Assembly: GCF_007164725.1 (NCBI RefSeq)
Contig: NZ_AP019697.1
Span: 1,399,501 to 1,463,500, forward strand
Direction of reading: 5' to 3'
Source of the DNA: Dialister hominis
GTDB taxonomy: Bacteria > Bacillota > Negativicutes > Veillonellales > Dialisteraceae
Length of the DNA stretch: 64,000 bases
Shown here: positions 56,040-63,993 of the stretch, piece after piece
Position numbering within the stretch: position 1 is the first letter of the stretch
How the letters are laid out: every line of letters begins with the position of its first letter
Position numbers and translations under genes: made by a program
Notes under the pieces: model-generated
What the model saw: only the letters and a program-made list of their open reading frames with translations
What the model was told of the DNA's origin: nothing
Databases searched by the model: none

Positions 56040-57850
56040 GGGGCTGTGACAAAATGGTTAATCATTTTGTTGCAGCCTCTTTTTTGCGTCTTTATTTCAT
56101 CATTTTTAGCTCTGCTGTAAGCCTTTTACGTAAAAATGCGCGTAAGCCCCCTTACCCCCATAAGACTTTTAATTATATTGTCTTAGGCGGCAATCCTTAT
56201 ACGCATTATTTTTGTGATGTATTTCCTTAAATTATAGCCAAGTGCTACCAGGTATAACTCGGCTTTTACAGAATCTATCCCTTTTCTGACGATTCTTTTG
56301 TACCATCTGTCATGTTTCATGATTCCAAAAGTTCCTTCAGCCTGGATTGACCGGTTCATTCTTAGCAGGGCTCCATGGATGCTTTCCAGATTATCCTGAA
56401 CCTCCTGGTACATGTTATTCCGTTCTCTGCTCAATGAGATTCTTTTGTTCTTCGGGGTCTTTTTACATTGCTCTGCCAGCGGGCATCCTTGGCAGTCTTC
56501 GCATTCAAATACTTCCTCCTGCCTGCCGTATAAGTTCCCTCTGACCAGATGTCTATAGATAAATTTGAAAGCCCTGTCATTTGGACAACGGATGGTTCCA
56601 TTCTCATCAACTCTAAAGTTTATTGGCCGAAACGGATTGGTATGGTATTTCTTGTCTTTCGTTTCTTTCTTGTACATGGGGAATTTCATATACTTTTCCA
56701 TACCGTGCTGCTCGCAATAGATGTAATTGTTGAAAGATCCATATCCTGCATCTGCCACAGGATACTTAGGATAAGCCCCATAGACTTCGTGGAATTCCTC
56801 CATCAGCGGTACGAAGCAATCCATATCTGAACGATACTGGTTAACATCAATTACGGCAATAAATTCATCGGCAACACCTATTTGGACATTGTATGCAGGC
56901 AGAAGCTGATCATTTCCCATGTAGTCCGACTTGATTCGCATGAATGTTGCATCCGTATCGGTCTTCGAATAACTGTTTCTGGAAGTACCGCATATCTGTA
57001 TCTTCTCAACATATTCTTCAAGTTTTGATGTATATGCCTTAAGCTGCTCATACTTGCGTTGATGATCGGACTTGCGATGCCCGCTTCCATGAACAAAGGC
57101 CGTCTCATCAATCTGCCAGATTTCTTTTAATTTATCCAATACCAGACGCAGATAGTCCGGAGCGTATTCTGTATTGATGTTTACACTCATATGGTCATAC
57201 TTAAGATCATCATTGAGTAACTCAAAAAGGCTGGTAATCTTGGCAAAAAGCTTGTAGCGGGATTTTTCAGCGGATTTCTTCCATACCCAGCTGTATTTAT
57301 TTGCGTTCGCTTCAAACTTGGAACCGTCAATATATATATGCTGCAAATCCACGTTGAGTTTGCCGCAGAGTTCTTTCGTAATTGAATAAAAGATATCCTT
57401 GAGAGAATACTTAAGAAAGCCCTTCACGAAATGACAGAATGTCCGATAGGATGGGGCTTCATAATTCATCAGGTACATATATCTGATATTAACCCTGCAA
57501 TTATCTTCAAGTTTTCTAAAAGAGCAATATCCTTCTTCTGCGAAACCATAGATGATCGTTTTCAGCATGTTGACGGGATTATACCTGGGTCTGCCAGCGC
57601 CACGCGTCGGTATGTAACGAAGGTACTTTTTAAGATCGATTTCCTCCATAAATCTGTCATACATTAAAACAGGATCATCGACATTGAGAATCTCAGAGGG
57701 AAACATTGGCAAAATGCCTTGTTCTGCGGTAAAATGATTGCTAGTGTTGTTATTTTTCATTGTAAAAAATTATAACACGAAAGGCTCTGCCCCGGACCAA
57801 ATGATCCGGGGCAGAGCCCTTTTTGTTGGGATGAATTTTGTCACATCCCC
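56040..57850 (-). mobile_element. IS1182-family insertion sequence, copy C (1,811 bp)
   Basis: Same ends and length as copies A and B but inverted. Its hairpin end lies just past the DUF1858 gene stop, and its other end cuts the final codons of the YaiI/YqxD gene. In element orientation the flanks are AAAA and TTTC. Confidence 0.93.
56183..57760 (-). CDS. IS1182-family transposase, copy C
   Basis: 525 residues, identical to copies A and B. The coding region is intact. Confidence 0.93.
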   Translation of the reverse strand: MKNNNTSNHFTAEQGILPMFPSEILNVDDPVLMYDRFMEEIDLKKYLRYIPTRGAGRPRYNPVNMLKTIIYGFAEEGYCSFRKLEDNCRVNIRYMYLMNYEAPSYRTFCHFVKGFLKYSLKDIFYSITKELCGKLNVDLQHIYIDGSKFEANANKYSWVWKKSAEKSRYKLFAKITSLFELLNDDLKYDHMSVNINTEYAPDYLRLVLDKLKEIWQIDETAFVHGSGHRKSDHQRKYEQLKAYTSKLEEYVEKIQICGTSRNSYSKTDTDATFMRIKSDYMGNDQLLPAYNVQIGVADEFIAVIDVNQYRSDMDCFVPLMEEFHEVYGAYPKYPVADAGYGSFNNYIYCEQHGMEKYMKFPMYKKETKDKKYHTNPFRPINFRVDENGTIRCPNDRAFKFIYRHLVRGNLYGRQEEVFECEDCQGCPLAEQCKKTPKNKRISLSRERNNMYQEVQDNLESIHGALLRMNRSIQAEGTFGIMKHDRWYKRIVRKGIDSVKAELYLVALGYNLRKYITKIMRIRIAA

Positions 57851-58291
57851 TTTTATTTTGCTCTGAAGAAAGGCTTCCAGTTTTTCCTGGAAGATTTTCC
57901 CTGCCTCCCTGCTCCTTGCCGGAGGCCCTTTCAAATGATGCTTGCCGCTTCTCATAGCCTTCTTGGCCAGATGGCGCTTCATAAGGAGCCCGTCTATGTT
58001 GTTTTCCGTGTACTGCCAGCCGTCCTGATGAAAAGCATATGCCTTCCTGGCAAGAGCCATGGCCGCTGCGCCGTAGTCCTGCGTCACAACGATATCTCCT
58101 TCCTTCAGAAGATTCGTCAGGACGAAATCAGCAGAGTCGGCACCCTTGTCCACCGTCTTCACCCGGCTGTAATCCGATTCAATCCGGTGACTCGTGTCGC
58201 AGATGATCGTCACGGGGATCTTGAATTTTCTGGCCGCCCTTTCCGTTTCACGCACGACCGGGCATCCGTCCCCGTCTATCCATATTTCCAT
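57770..58291 (-). CDS. YaiI/YqxD (DUF188) family protein with an IS1182-derived tail
   Basis: A 173-residue reading frame. The family part, about residues 1-147, starts MEIWIDGDGCPVVRETERAA and contains DSADFVLTNLLKEGDIVVTQDYGAAAMALA. This is a PIN-like fold; the aspartates suggest a metal site, but no activity is established. Family members are about 150 residues. Here the frame runs through the end of IS1182 copy C, so the last 26 residues (GDVTKFIPTKRALP...) are IS sequence. The insertion lies almost exactly at the natural C-terminus, so the fold may survive. The start at 58291 has GGGAGG. Confidence 0.85.
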   Translation of the reverse strand: MEIWIDGDGCPVVRETERAARKFKIPVTIICDTSHRIESDYSRVKTVDKGADSADFVLTNLLKEGDIVVTQDYGAAAMALARKAYAFHQDGWQYTENNIDGLLMKRHLAKKAMRSGKHHLKGPPARSREAGKIFQEKLEAFLQSKIKGDVTKFIPTKRALPRIIWSGAEPFVL

Positions 58292-58310
58292 AATCCCTCC
58301 CATAAAAAAA

Positions 58311-58414
58311 GGAGCTGTGACAAAATCCGTTAAAACGCTGCTTTTCCTTTTCTCGAGCGAAGCGAGGTTTAAGGGTGTTAACCTTGCTCCGAAAGGAGAA
58401 GTTGGTGCGGATTT
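58311..58414. repeat. Left arm of repeat shell E2
   Basis: Starts GGAGCTGTGACAAAATCC and continues through GAAGCGAGGTTTAAGGGTGTT, matching the right arm of shell E1 (6468-6595) in inverted orientation. It begins 20 bases before the start of the YaiI gene, on its upstream side. Confidence 0.65.
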
Positions 58415-58467
58415 GTTAATACAGACAAATAAATATCATAAAAAATCTAACCGTACCTTAATCTTAA

Positions 58468-59421
58468 TCATGCAGCCATTGGAGCTGCGTTGAATACTTC
58501 CATTGGGGCTAAAAGATGTAATTTGCGCTGAATGCGTTTGTTGTTGTAGAAGTAGATGTAGCCGTTGATCATGCTTACCACTGCTTTGCGGCTGGTGAAT
58601 TTACGTGTGTAGTAACGTTCGCGCTTCAGCATTCCCCAGAACCCTTCCATCAGACCGTTGTCTGCACAGCAGCCTACGCGGGACATGCTGTGAACCAGTC
58701 CTGCTTTTTCAACGATCTTATGGAATCCGTTGCTTGTATACTGGAATCCGCGGTCAGTATGAATCATTGGATGTGCTCCTGGATTCTCTTTAAGTGCCTT
58801 TTCCATTGTCTCAAAAGCCAGTGCAGTATTGTTTCTGTCGCCGATGACATAAGAGACAATCCGACGGTCATGGCCATCAATAATGGCGCTTAAATATAAC
58901 TTATGCAAAACTTCATCAGCCGTTGTGTATTTGAATTCGGTGACATCCGTCATCCATCTTGCATTGGATACGCCTGCATCGAAATCACGGTTCAGCAGGT
59001 TTTCAAAAATGTACTTTGGATCCTTTGCGTTACGAGTGCAGCCATCGGTCTTGTATTTGATCACGGACTTAATATTAAGTATCCGCCTGACACGAAGAAC
59101 CAGACTGTCACTTACCATAAGGTGGCTCTCGCTATACTTCTTGATCCAATCGTTCATCCGGCGGTATCCCATATCCGGATATTCCTGATGGATTTTCACG
59201 ACCTCCTGTGCGACCTTTTCTCTCAGCAGTTCACGGCCGCTCTTAATATGATTCAGCCAGCCGTAATAAGCTGCCCTGGAGACCTTTGAGAGTCGGCAGA
59301 GACTTTCTATGGAGATGTTGGTTTCTTCATGGACTTCTTTTATGGCTTTAAAATCTCTGAGAAGGTGAGTAAGGCTGAATCCTTCGAGGAACGCAACCTT
59401 TCCTCTATCTCCATCTTTTTT
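58468..59421 (-). CDS. IS3-family transposase OrfB, reached by frameshift
   Basis: The OrfB frame opens at the A8 run (59416-59423), directly after a TAA, and runs 317 codons. It starts DGDRGKVAFLEGFSLTHLL; the YYGWL and MGYRRMNDWIKKYSESHL stretches are IS3 OrfB N-terminal marks. The rve core has Asp in WMTDVTEFKY, Asp in IHTDRGFQYTS and Glu in DNGLMEGFWGMLKRE. A GTG at 59199 could start a shorter protein lacking the N-terminal part. The frame is +1 (equal to -2) relative to orfA, not the usual -1 of IS3 elements. Confidence 0.82.
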   Translation of the reverse strand, partial: KKDGDRGKVAFLEGFSLTHLLRDFKAIKEVHEETNISIESLCRLSKVSRAAYYGWLNHIKSGRELLREKVAQEVVKIHQEYPDMGYRRMNDWIKKYSESHLMVSDSLVLRVRRILNIKSVIKYKTDGCTRNAKDPKYIFENLLNRDFDAGVSNARWMTDVTEFKYTTADEVLHKLYLSAIIDGHDRRIVSYVIGDRNNTALAFETMEKALKENPGAHPMIHTDRGFQYTSNGFHKIVEKAGLVHSMSRVGCCADNGLMEGFWGMLKRERYYTRKFTSRKAVVSMINGYIYFYNNKRIQRKLHLLAPMEVFNAAPMAA

Positions 59422-60070
59422 TTAGCAGGGCAATCTCTGCTATAAGATCCTTCTTCTCTTCAAGAAGTCTGGCATTCTCCTGACGCAGCCGTTCTTCTTC
59501 GGTCCGGGGCGTTTGGAGCCTGATTGGCTTTCCTCTGTAATCCTCAAGACCAACTTCTCCCATCTCCTTGAACTTTTTTACCCATGTGTAGAGTGTTTGG
59601 TAGGACATGTTGTACTTCTTGGCTATCTTGTTGTAATCGCATCCACTGGCGATGCACTCCTGAACGATTCTGACTCGCTCTTCCTTGACCGATTGCTGGC
59701 GTTTGCCCATAAGATCTCCTCCTTCAGAAACGAGGTCTGTCAACTTATGCTCATTATACGCCTCAATCCATGTTTTAAGGGAGAGAGTGCCGGAAATTCT
59801 GTATTTGGCACAGACGGAAAGCATGGAAACGCCGCCTTTAAGATATTCCTTTACGGCTTGGATCTTCATCTGATTGGAGTAGTAAGACAAATGCTGCCTG
59901 GGCCGCAATCCCTTAAAGCCCTCCTCTTTATACCGGAGAACCCATTTTCTGAATGTTATGCGGCTCATATGAAGATTTTCAGCTGCCTGGGTAATCGTAA
60001 CACCCTGATAGAGATATGAAGCAATCTGGTCTAACATTTCCTCCGGGGACGCTTTGGTTTTACATGGCAT
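59405..60070 (-). CDS. IS3-family transposase OrfA
   Basis: A 221-residue DNA-binding subunit with three helix-turn-helix units (QAAENLHMSRITFRKWVLRY, about residues 30-50; the MLSVCAKYRISGTLSLKTW region; and NKIAKKYNMSYQTLYTWVKK near residue 150). It ends in a leucine-rich coiled coil (ERLRQENARLLEEKKDLIAE). AGGAGG lies before the ATG. The last codons cross the A8 run (LLKKRWR), the likely frameshift point into OrfB. Confidence 0.88.
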   Translation of the reverse strand: MPCKTKASPEEMLDQIASYLYQGVTITQAAENLHMSRITFRKWVLRYKEEGFKGLRPRQHLSYYSNQMKIQAVKEYLKGGVSMLSVCAKYRISGTLSLKTWIEAYNEHKLTDLVSEGGDLMGKRQQSVKEERVRIVQECIASGCDYNKIAKKYNMSYQTLYTWVKKFKEMGEVGLEDYRGKPIRLQTPRTEEERLRQENARLLEEKKDLIAEIALLKKRWR

Positions 60071-60124
60071 AAGAATGACCTCCTAATATATTTATGATAT
60101 TATTCTGTCTTTCTTGTTGAATCA

Positions 60125-60293
60125 TACCAAAGGTGTCAGCGTAGCTGACGGATACAGTAGTTATCGAGCAAAGCGAGGTTTTGAGGTTTTCAGATAGAGT
60201 CGATAAATACATTTGTTAGATAACCCTCTGATGGCATATTCCAATAGAAAAAGGAGCTGTGGCAAAATGATTGCACATTTTGTCACAGCTCTC
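60125..60293. repeat. Right arm of repeat shell E2, ending in a terminator hairpin
   Basis: Includes the small palindrome GTCAGCGTAGCTGAC, a GCGAGGTTTTGAGGTTTTCA block shared with shell E1, and the end hairpin (GGAGCTGTGGCAAAATG with CATTTTGTCACAGCTC, 60253-60292). The hairpin lies 8 bases after the ECF gene stop on the minus strand and is followed there by the A/T run, so it probably serves as that gene's terminator. Confidence 0.7.
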
Positions 60294-60300
60294 TTTTTAA

Positions 60301-60924
60301 TTACTTCAATTTCCATCCGGATTTCTTGAGTGTCATGACAATCGGTACGACGATGATGCCGGATACGAGTGCTTCCGGAACACCGTTCATGCCAACAATG
60401 CCAAGAATCATAGCGCCGACTGCTTCGACGGAAATTCCTCTGGCTGCTGCATAAGGAGCGCCGACCAGGAGGAAGAAGGATCCGAGGAAGAGGATCGTAT
60501 TCGTCAGGGAACCTGCAACAGCTGCAATGCCGGTGCGGAGCGCCGTTCCGCAGGGAAGACGGCGGTAAAGTGCCCATACAACGAGCGCGATGCAGATACG
60601 CGGCACAATGCAGATGAATGCGTCATAGAGCACACTGTACTGCAGGGCGAACTGCATCAGAAGGCTTGGCGCACGAAGCGTCTGCACAAAAGAAAACAGC
60701 CCGAACAGGACTCCGACGACGACACCGACCTTTGGTCCGGCTACAATCGTTCCGATGATAGTGGGAATGTGAAGGATCGTCGCATTCATGACGATCAGCG
60801 GGATGAACCCGTACCCCGTGATTCCCAGGAAAATGGTGATCCCGGCTAAAAGCCCTGAGATCGTGAGTTCTCTGACGCTCATGAGAGAGCGGTACTCCTG
60901 TGGCGGCTGACTGATTTTTTCCAT
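60301..60924 (-). CDS. ECF transporter S component (vitamin/cofactor uptake)
   Basis: A 207-residue integral membrane protein with about six segments, the substrate-binding subunit of an energy-coupling-factor transporter. The N-terminal SVRELTISGLLAGITIFLGITGYGF and HIPTIIGTIVAGPKVGVVVGVLFGLFSFV stretches fit the family; the latter is a long Gly/Val-rich segment. No ECF A/A'/T genes are nearby, so it should use a shared module (group II). Ligand unknown. The ATG at 60924 has GGAGG about 10 bases upstream; a start 35 codons earlier would fall in the leader. Confidence 0.88.
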   Translation of the reverse strand: MEKISQPPQEYRSLMSVRELTISGLLAGITIFLGITGYGFIPLIVMNATILHIPTIIGTIVAGPKVGVVVGVLFGLFSFVQTLRAPSLLMQFALQYSVLYDAFICIVPRICIALVVWALYRRLPCGTALRTGIAAVAGSLTNTILFLGSFFLLVGAPYAAARGISVEAVGAMILGIVGMNGVPEALVSGIIVVPIVMTLKKSGWKLK

Positions 60925-61070
60925 ATTGAATTTTCCTCCGTTCTTACTCCTACTCAGATATAAGCCGTATAAATTTAGGGGATATACCAGCTTTACTGTC
61001 CAGTTCACTACGTGATACCAGCCTTGCAAATCATTCGTAAAGCCTCTTTATCCGCCATTAGTTATTATAG
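60925..61070 (-). promoter_or_regulatory. Leader of the ECF S-component gene
   Basis: About 145 bases upstream of the start, read on the minus strand, contain the octamer GCTGGTAT twice, about 40 bases apart. ECF genes often have riboswitches, but I do not recognise thiamine, riboflavin, folate, cobalamin or preQ1 motifs here. Confidence 0.3.
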
Positions 61071-61159
61071 TGAGACAGAACCTGTTGTCAACCTTTCGGC
61101 CTAAAAGAAATTTTCTATGACTACAGGTCTTAAATTACAGAAACGGACTCATGACAAAA

Positions 61160-61187
61160 GAAAAACGGCGCCGCGTGGGCGCCGTAA
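61160..61187 (-). terminator. Intrinsic terminator after the membrane protein gene
   Basis: On the minus strand ACGGCGCC and GGCGCCGT form an 8-bp stem around a 5-base loop, then TTTTCTTTT. Confidence 0.9.
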
Positions 61188-61191
61188 AACT

Positions 61192-62049
61192 TTATTCCTT
61201 GAAAATCCAGTTTGTGAGCTTGTCTGCTCCCCAAATGGAAAATCCGGTCAGCCAGAGGTCGGAAAGGTACGGGAAAATGGAAAGATAAGACGGATCGCCA
61301 TACGCTCTCCAGGAACCGGTCGACGGAAGATGCGTCGAAATGATGAACGGGATGAAGGCAAGCATCAGCCAGAATACAGCGGTGAAGATCGTCTGCACGG
61401 CTCTCCTCCCCTTCGATCCGTCAAACTGCGTAAAAAGATAGATGCCAAATGTCATCATGGCAAGCGCTATCTTCATCCAGAAGGAAATCGTCATGACTTC
61501 CATCAGGAAAAGCATGCCGGTAAAAGGATCGAGACGCGTTTCCCCTATGGCAAAGAGAACGACCATGGAAATAAGGAGCGTCCCCGGAATAAGCCCTGTA
61601 AAGAAAGCGGAAGCAAGCCAGCGGTACTTGATTCCCCCTTTTTCTTTCAGGGAGTGGTACAGGGCTGCCAGCATATAATCGATTGGAACCGTGATGAAAG
61701 CAAAGAAGAGCAGTACTAGAAATACACCGATGCCGGTCGGGATCGGATTCGTTTTCCATGCAATGTCTGCTTTCGTCAGATAGTTCCAGAATACAACCAC
61801 CTGCACGATGACAAGAGAGATCCACACAGGAAGATGGATGATGCCTCTCGCGGGACCCACTTCTGCGCCATAGCCTTTATTCTGGATGACAAAGAAGAAG
61901 AAAGGAAGAACCAGTCCCAGAAGCCAGTAAGCGCCAAGGCCTGCCGACAGGGAAAATCCGGTATGAGCAATGAAGCCGCCGATTCCCCACGGGACAGTCA
62001 GTGCTGCCATCCACAAAGGCTGCAGCCAGAATTTTTTATCTTTAAACAT
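61192..62049 (-). CDS. Multi-pass membrane protein of unknown function
   Basis: A 285-residue hydrophobic protein with about eight membrane segments and short loops. I do not recognise a family motif. It has several aromatic-rich segments (LVLPFFFFVIQNKGYG and SFWMKIALAMMTFGIYLFTQF). GAGGTGATAGT precedes the ATG. It is flanked by terminators and stands alone on the minus strand. A transporter or an exopolysaccharide/lipid function would be a guess. Confidence 0.7.
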   Translation of the reverse strand: MFKDKKFWLQPLWMAALTVPWGIGGFIAHTGFSLSAGLGAYWLLGLVLPFFFFVIQNKGYGAEVGPARGIIHLPVWISLVIVQVVVFWNYLTKADIAWKTNPIPTGIGVFLVLLFFAFITVPIDYMLAALYHSLKEKGGIKYRWLASAFFTGLIPGTLLISMVVLFAIGETRLDPFTGMLFLMEVMTISFWMKIALAMMTFGIYLFTQFDGSKGRRAVQTIFTAVFWLMLAFIPFIISTHLPSTGSWRAYGDPSYLSIFPYLSDLWLTGFSIWGADKLTNWIFKE

Positions 62050-62108
62050 ACTATCACCTCAATGGTATTATTGTATCACTAATGGGAAAGCCTGAAAAAG
62101 ATCAAACG

Positions 62109-62148
62109 AAAGGAGGGTGCAGCGGCACCTGCCGGATGCATCCTCCTT
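62109..62148 (-). terminator. Probable terminator after the helicase gene
   Basis: On the minus strand GGAGGATGCA... pairs with TGCACCCTCC with a few mismatches, followed by TTTCGTTTG. The broken T-run lowers confidence. Confidence 0.5.
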
Positions 62149-62159
62149 CATTGGAGTAT

Positions 62160-63443
62160 TTACTTTTTCTTTCTTCCCCTTGTGCCCTTCTGCGCAGGCT
62201 TGTCCTTTCTCTTCTGGCGCATGTTCTTGCCCTTATGGCCGAGAGCTTTGTGCTCCTTGCTCTTTGTAGGCTTGTACATGCCGGGAATGACGACCTTCTT
62301 GGCAGGTTTTCCCTGTCTGACGCGACGGACATTGCCCTTCTCGTCATAACGGGTGATTGTTTCGGAAATGGACTTTTCAAGTTTCCTCAAAAGAAGTCCG
62401 TCTTCCGGAGTGGCATAGGTAATAGCGATGCCGGATGTGCCGGCTCTTCCCGTACGTCCGATTCTGTGGACGTAGTATTCCAGATTTCTCGGGATATCAT
62501 AATTGAATACGTGCGTGACGCCTTCGACATCAAGACCGCGTGCCGCAATATCTGAAGCGACAAGGACCTGGATCTTTGCCTTTTCAAATTCGCGGATAAC
62601 CTGGTTCCTCTGGCTCTGGCTCATGTCGCCATGGATTTCATCGACGACGAAATTCGTTTCTTCCTGCAGCTTCTCAGCGAGCTCATGCGCGCCTTCGCGC
62701 GTGTTGCAGAAGACGACTGCCATGTACAAGTTCATTTCATTCAGATGCTTCAGGAGCAGTTTGAACTTGTGCGGTTTCGTCGTTTCATAGACTCTCTGGT
62801 CGACGGTGGATGCCGCTGCCTTCTCCGCAACGTCGATGTAGACGGGCTGGTTCATGTACTTCCTTGCGAGGCGCTTTGCGTCATCAGGCATCGTTGCAGA
62901 GAAAAGGAGGACCTGACGCTTCTTCGGTGTTTCATCAACAAGCGCTTCGATATCTTCCCTGAATCCATTGGCAAGCATCTGATCTGCTTCATCAAGGATG
63001 ACTGTCTTTACATTGGACAGATCGAGGCTTCTTCTTCTGATATGGTCGAGAAGACGGCCAGGAGTGCCGATAATGACAGCCGGATCGCGTTTCAGCTTGC
63101 GCAGCTGGTTTTCGATCGTGCGTCCGCCGATGATGTCAGCAGCGTCGATATCGAGCTTGATGGCAAAGGGGCGCAGCACATCAAAAATCTGTCTGGAGAG
63201 TTCTCTCGTCGGCGTCATGATGAGGACCTGCGTCGTATTCTTTTCTGTATCCACTCTCTGGATTACAGGCAGCAGGTAGGCAAGCGTCTTGCCCGTACCT
63301 GTCTGGGAACGGCCGATGACATCCTTCCCCTTGAAAATGGAAGGAATGGAAGCCTCCTGGATCGGGGTCGGCTTCACGATCCCCTGCAGTTTCATGATAT
63401 CTGTTAAAGCAGCACTCACGCCGAGTGCGGTAAATGCGTTCAT
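62160..63443 (-). CDS. DEAD-box ATP-dependent RNA helicase
   Basis: A 427-residue cold-shock/ribosome-assembly type helicase. The Q motif and GRSQTGTGKTLAYLLP (motif I), VILDEADQML (motif II), LLFSATMPD (III), VLVASDIAARGLDVEGVTHV (V) and YVHRIGRTGRAG (VI) are all present. The last 50 residues are strongly basic (KGKNMRQKRKDKPAQKG), as in CshA/RhlE-like proteins, for RNA binding. I chose the ATG at 63443 because GGAGG lies 6 bases upstream. Confidence 0.95.
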   Translation of the reverse strand: MNAFTALGVSAALTDIMKLQGIVKPTPIQEASIPSIFKGKDVIGRSQTGTGKTLAYLLPVIQRVDTEKNTTQVLIMTPTRELSRQIFDVLRPFAIKLDIDAADIIGGRTIENQLRKLKRDPAVIIGTPGRLLDHIRRRSLDLSNVKTVILDEADQMLANGFREDIEALVDETPKKRQVLLFSATMPDDAKRLARKYMNQPVYIDVAEKAAASTVDQRVYETTKPHKFKLLLKHLNEMNLYMAVVFCNTREGAHELAEKLQEETNFVVDEIHGDMSQSQRNQVIREFEKAKIQVLVASDIAARGLDVEGVTHVFNYDIPRNLEYYVHRIGRTGRAGTSGIAITYATPEDGLLLRKLEKSISETITRYDEKGNVRRVRQGKPAKKVVIPGMYKPTKSKEHKALGHKGKNMRQKRKDKPAQKGTRGRKKK

Positions 63444-63567
63444 ATTTCCTCCTGTCAAACAAAGACAAACATTTTATTTATTATACCATAAAGGACTTGT
63501 GACCTGCCTTGCATGGAAAATGCCATCTTTGACAGGAGGCGAGCACCTTCTTCCCTTCATGAAACAA

Positions 63568-63598
63568 GAAAAGGCGAACTCCGATAGAGTCCGCCTTC
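63568..63598 (-). terminator. Intrinsic terminator after rplL
   Basis: On the minus strand AAGGCGGACTC pairs with GGAGTTCGCCTT around TATC, followed by TTCTTG. Confidence 0.75.
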
Positions 63599-63624
63599 CC
63601 CTATAAAGTAATTGTCAGAGACAA

Positions 63625-63993
63625 TTATTTCATTTCTACTGTTGCGCCAGCTTCTTCGAGCTTCTTCTTCATTTCTTCAGCTTCAGCTTTAGCTACGCCA
63701 GTCTTAACTTCCTTCGGAGCGCCGTCTACGATAGCTTTAGCGTCTTTCAGGCCGAGTCCGGTGATTTCACGAACTGCTTTGATAACCTGGATCTTCTGAG
63801 CGCCGACATCCTTCAGGATTACGTCGAATTCAGTCTTTTCTTCTTCAGCTGCTGCTGCTGCCGGAGCTGCTGCTGCAACTGCTACCGGTGCTGCTGCGGA
63901 AACACCGAATTTGTCTTCGATTGCTTTTACGAGTTCGGAAAGTTCGAGTACGGACATTTCGCTAATGGCGTTAAGGATTTCTTCGTTTGTCAT
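63625..63993 (-). CDS. rplL: Ribosomal protein L7/L12
   Basis: A 122-residue stalk protein. The N-terminal dimerisation part ([25 protein letters not shown]), the Ala-rich hinge ([20 protein letters not shown]) and the C-terminal factor-binding domain ([22 protein letters not shown]) are complete. rplJ is expected upstream, beyond the window edge; its end and the ribosome-binding site are mostly outside. Confidence 0.98.
   Translation of the reverse strand: MTNEEILNAISEMSVLELSELVKAIEDKFGVSAAAPVAVAAAAPAAAAAEEEKTEFDVILKDVGAQKIQVIKAVREITGLGLKDAKAIVDGAPKEVKTGVAKAEAEEMKKKLEEAGATVEMK

Larger units (their letters stand above)
58415..60124 (-). mobile_element. IS3-family insertion sequence inside shell E2
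   Basis: About 1.7 kb with related ends: TGTTAATACAGACAAATAA on the left and the inverse of TGATTCAACAAGAAAGACAG on the right, both leading to TATCATAAA. It carries orfA and orfB, unlike the one-gene element in E1, and lies in the opposite orientation relative to its shell. Ends are approximate. Confidence 0.78.
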
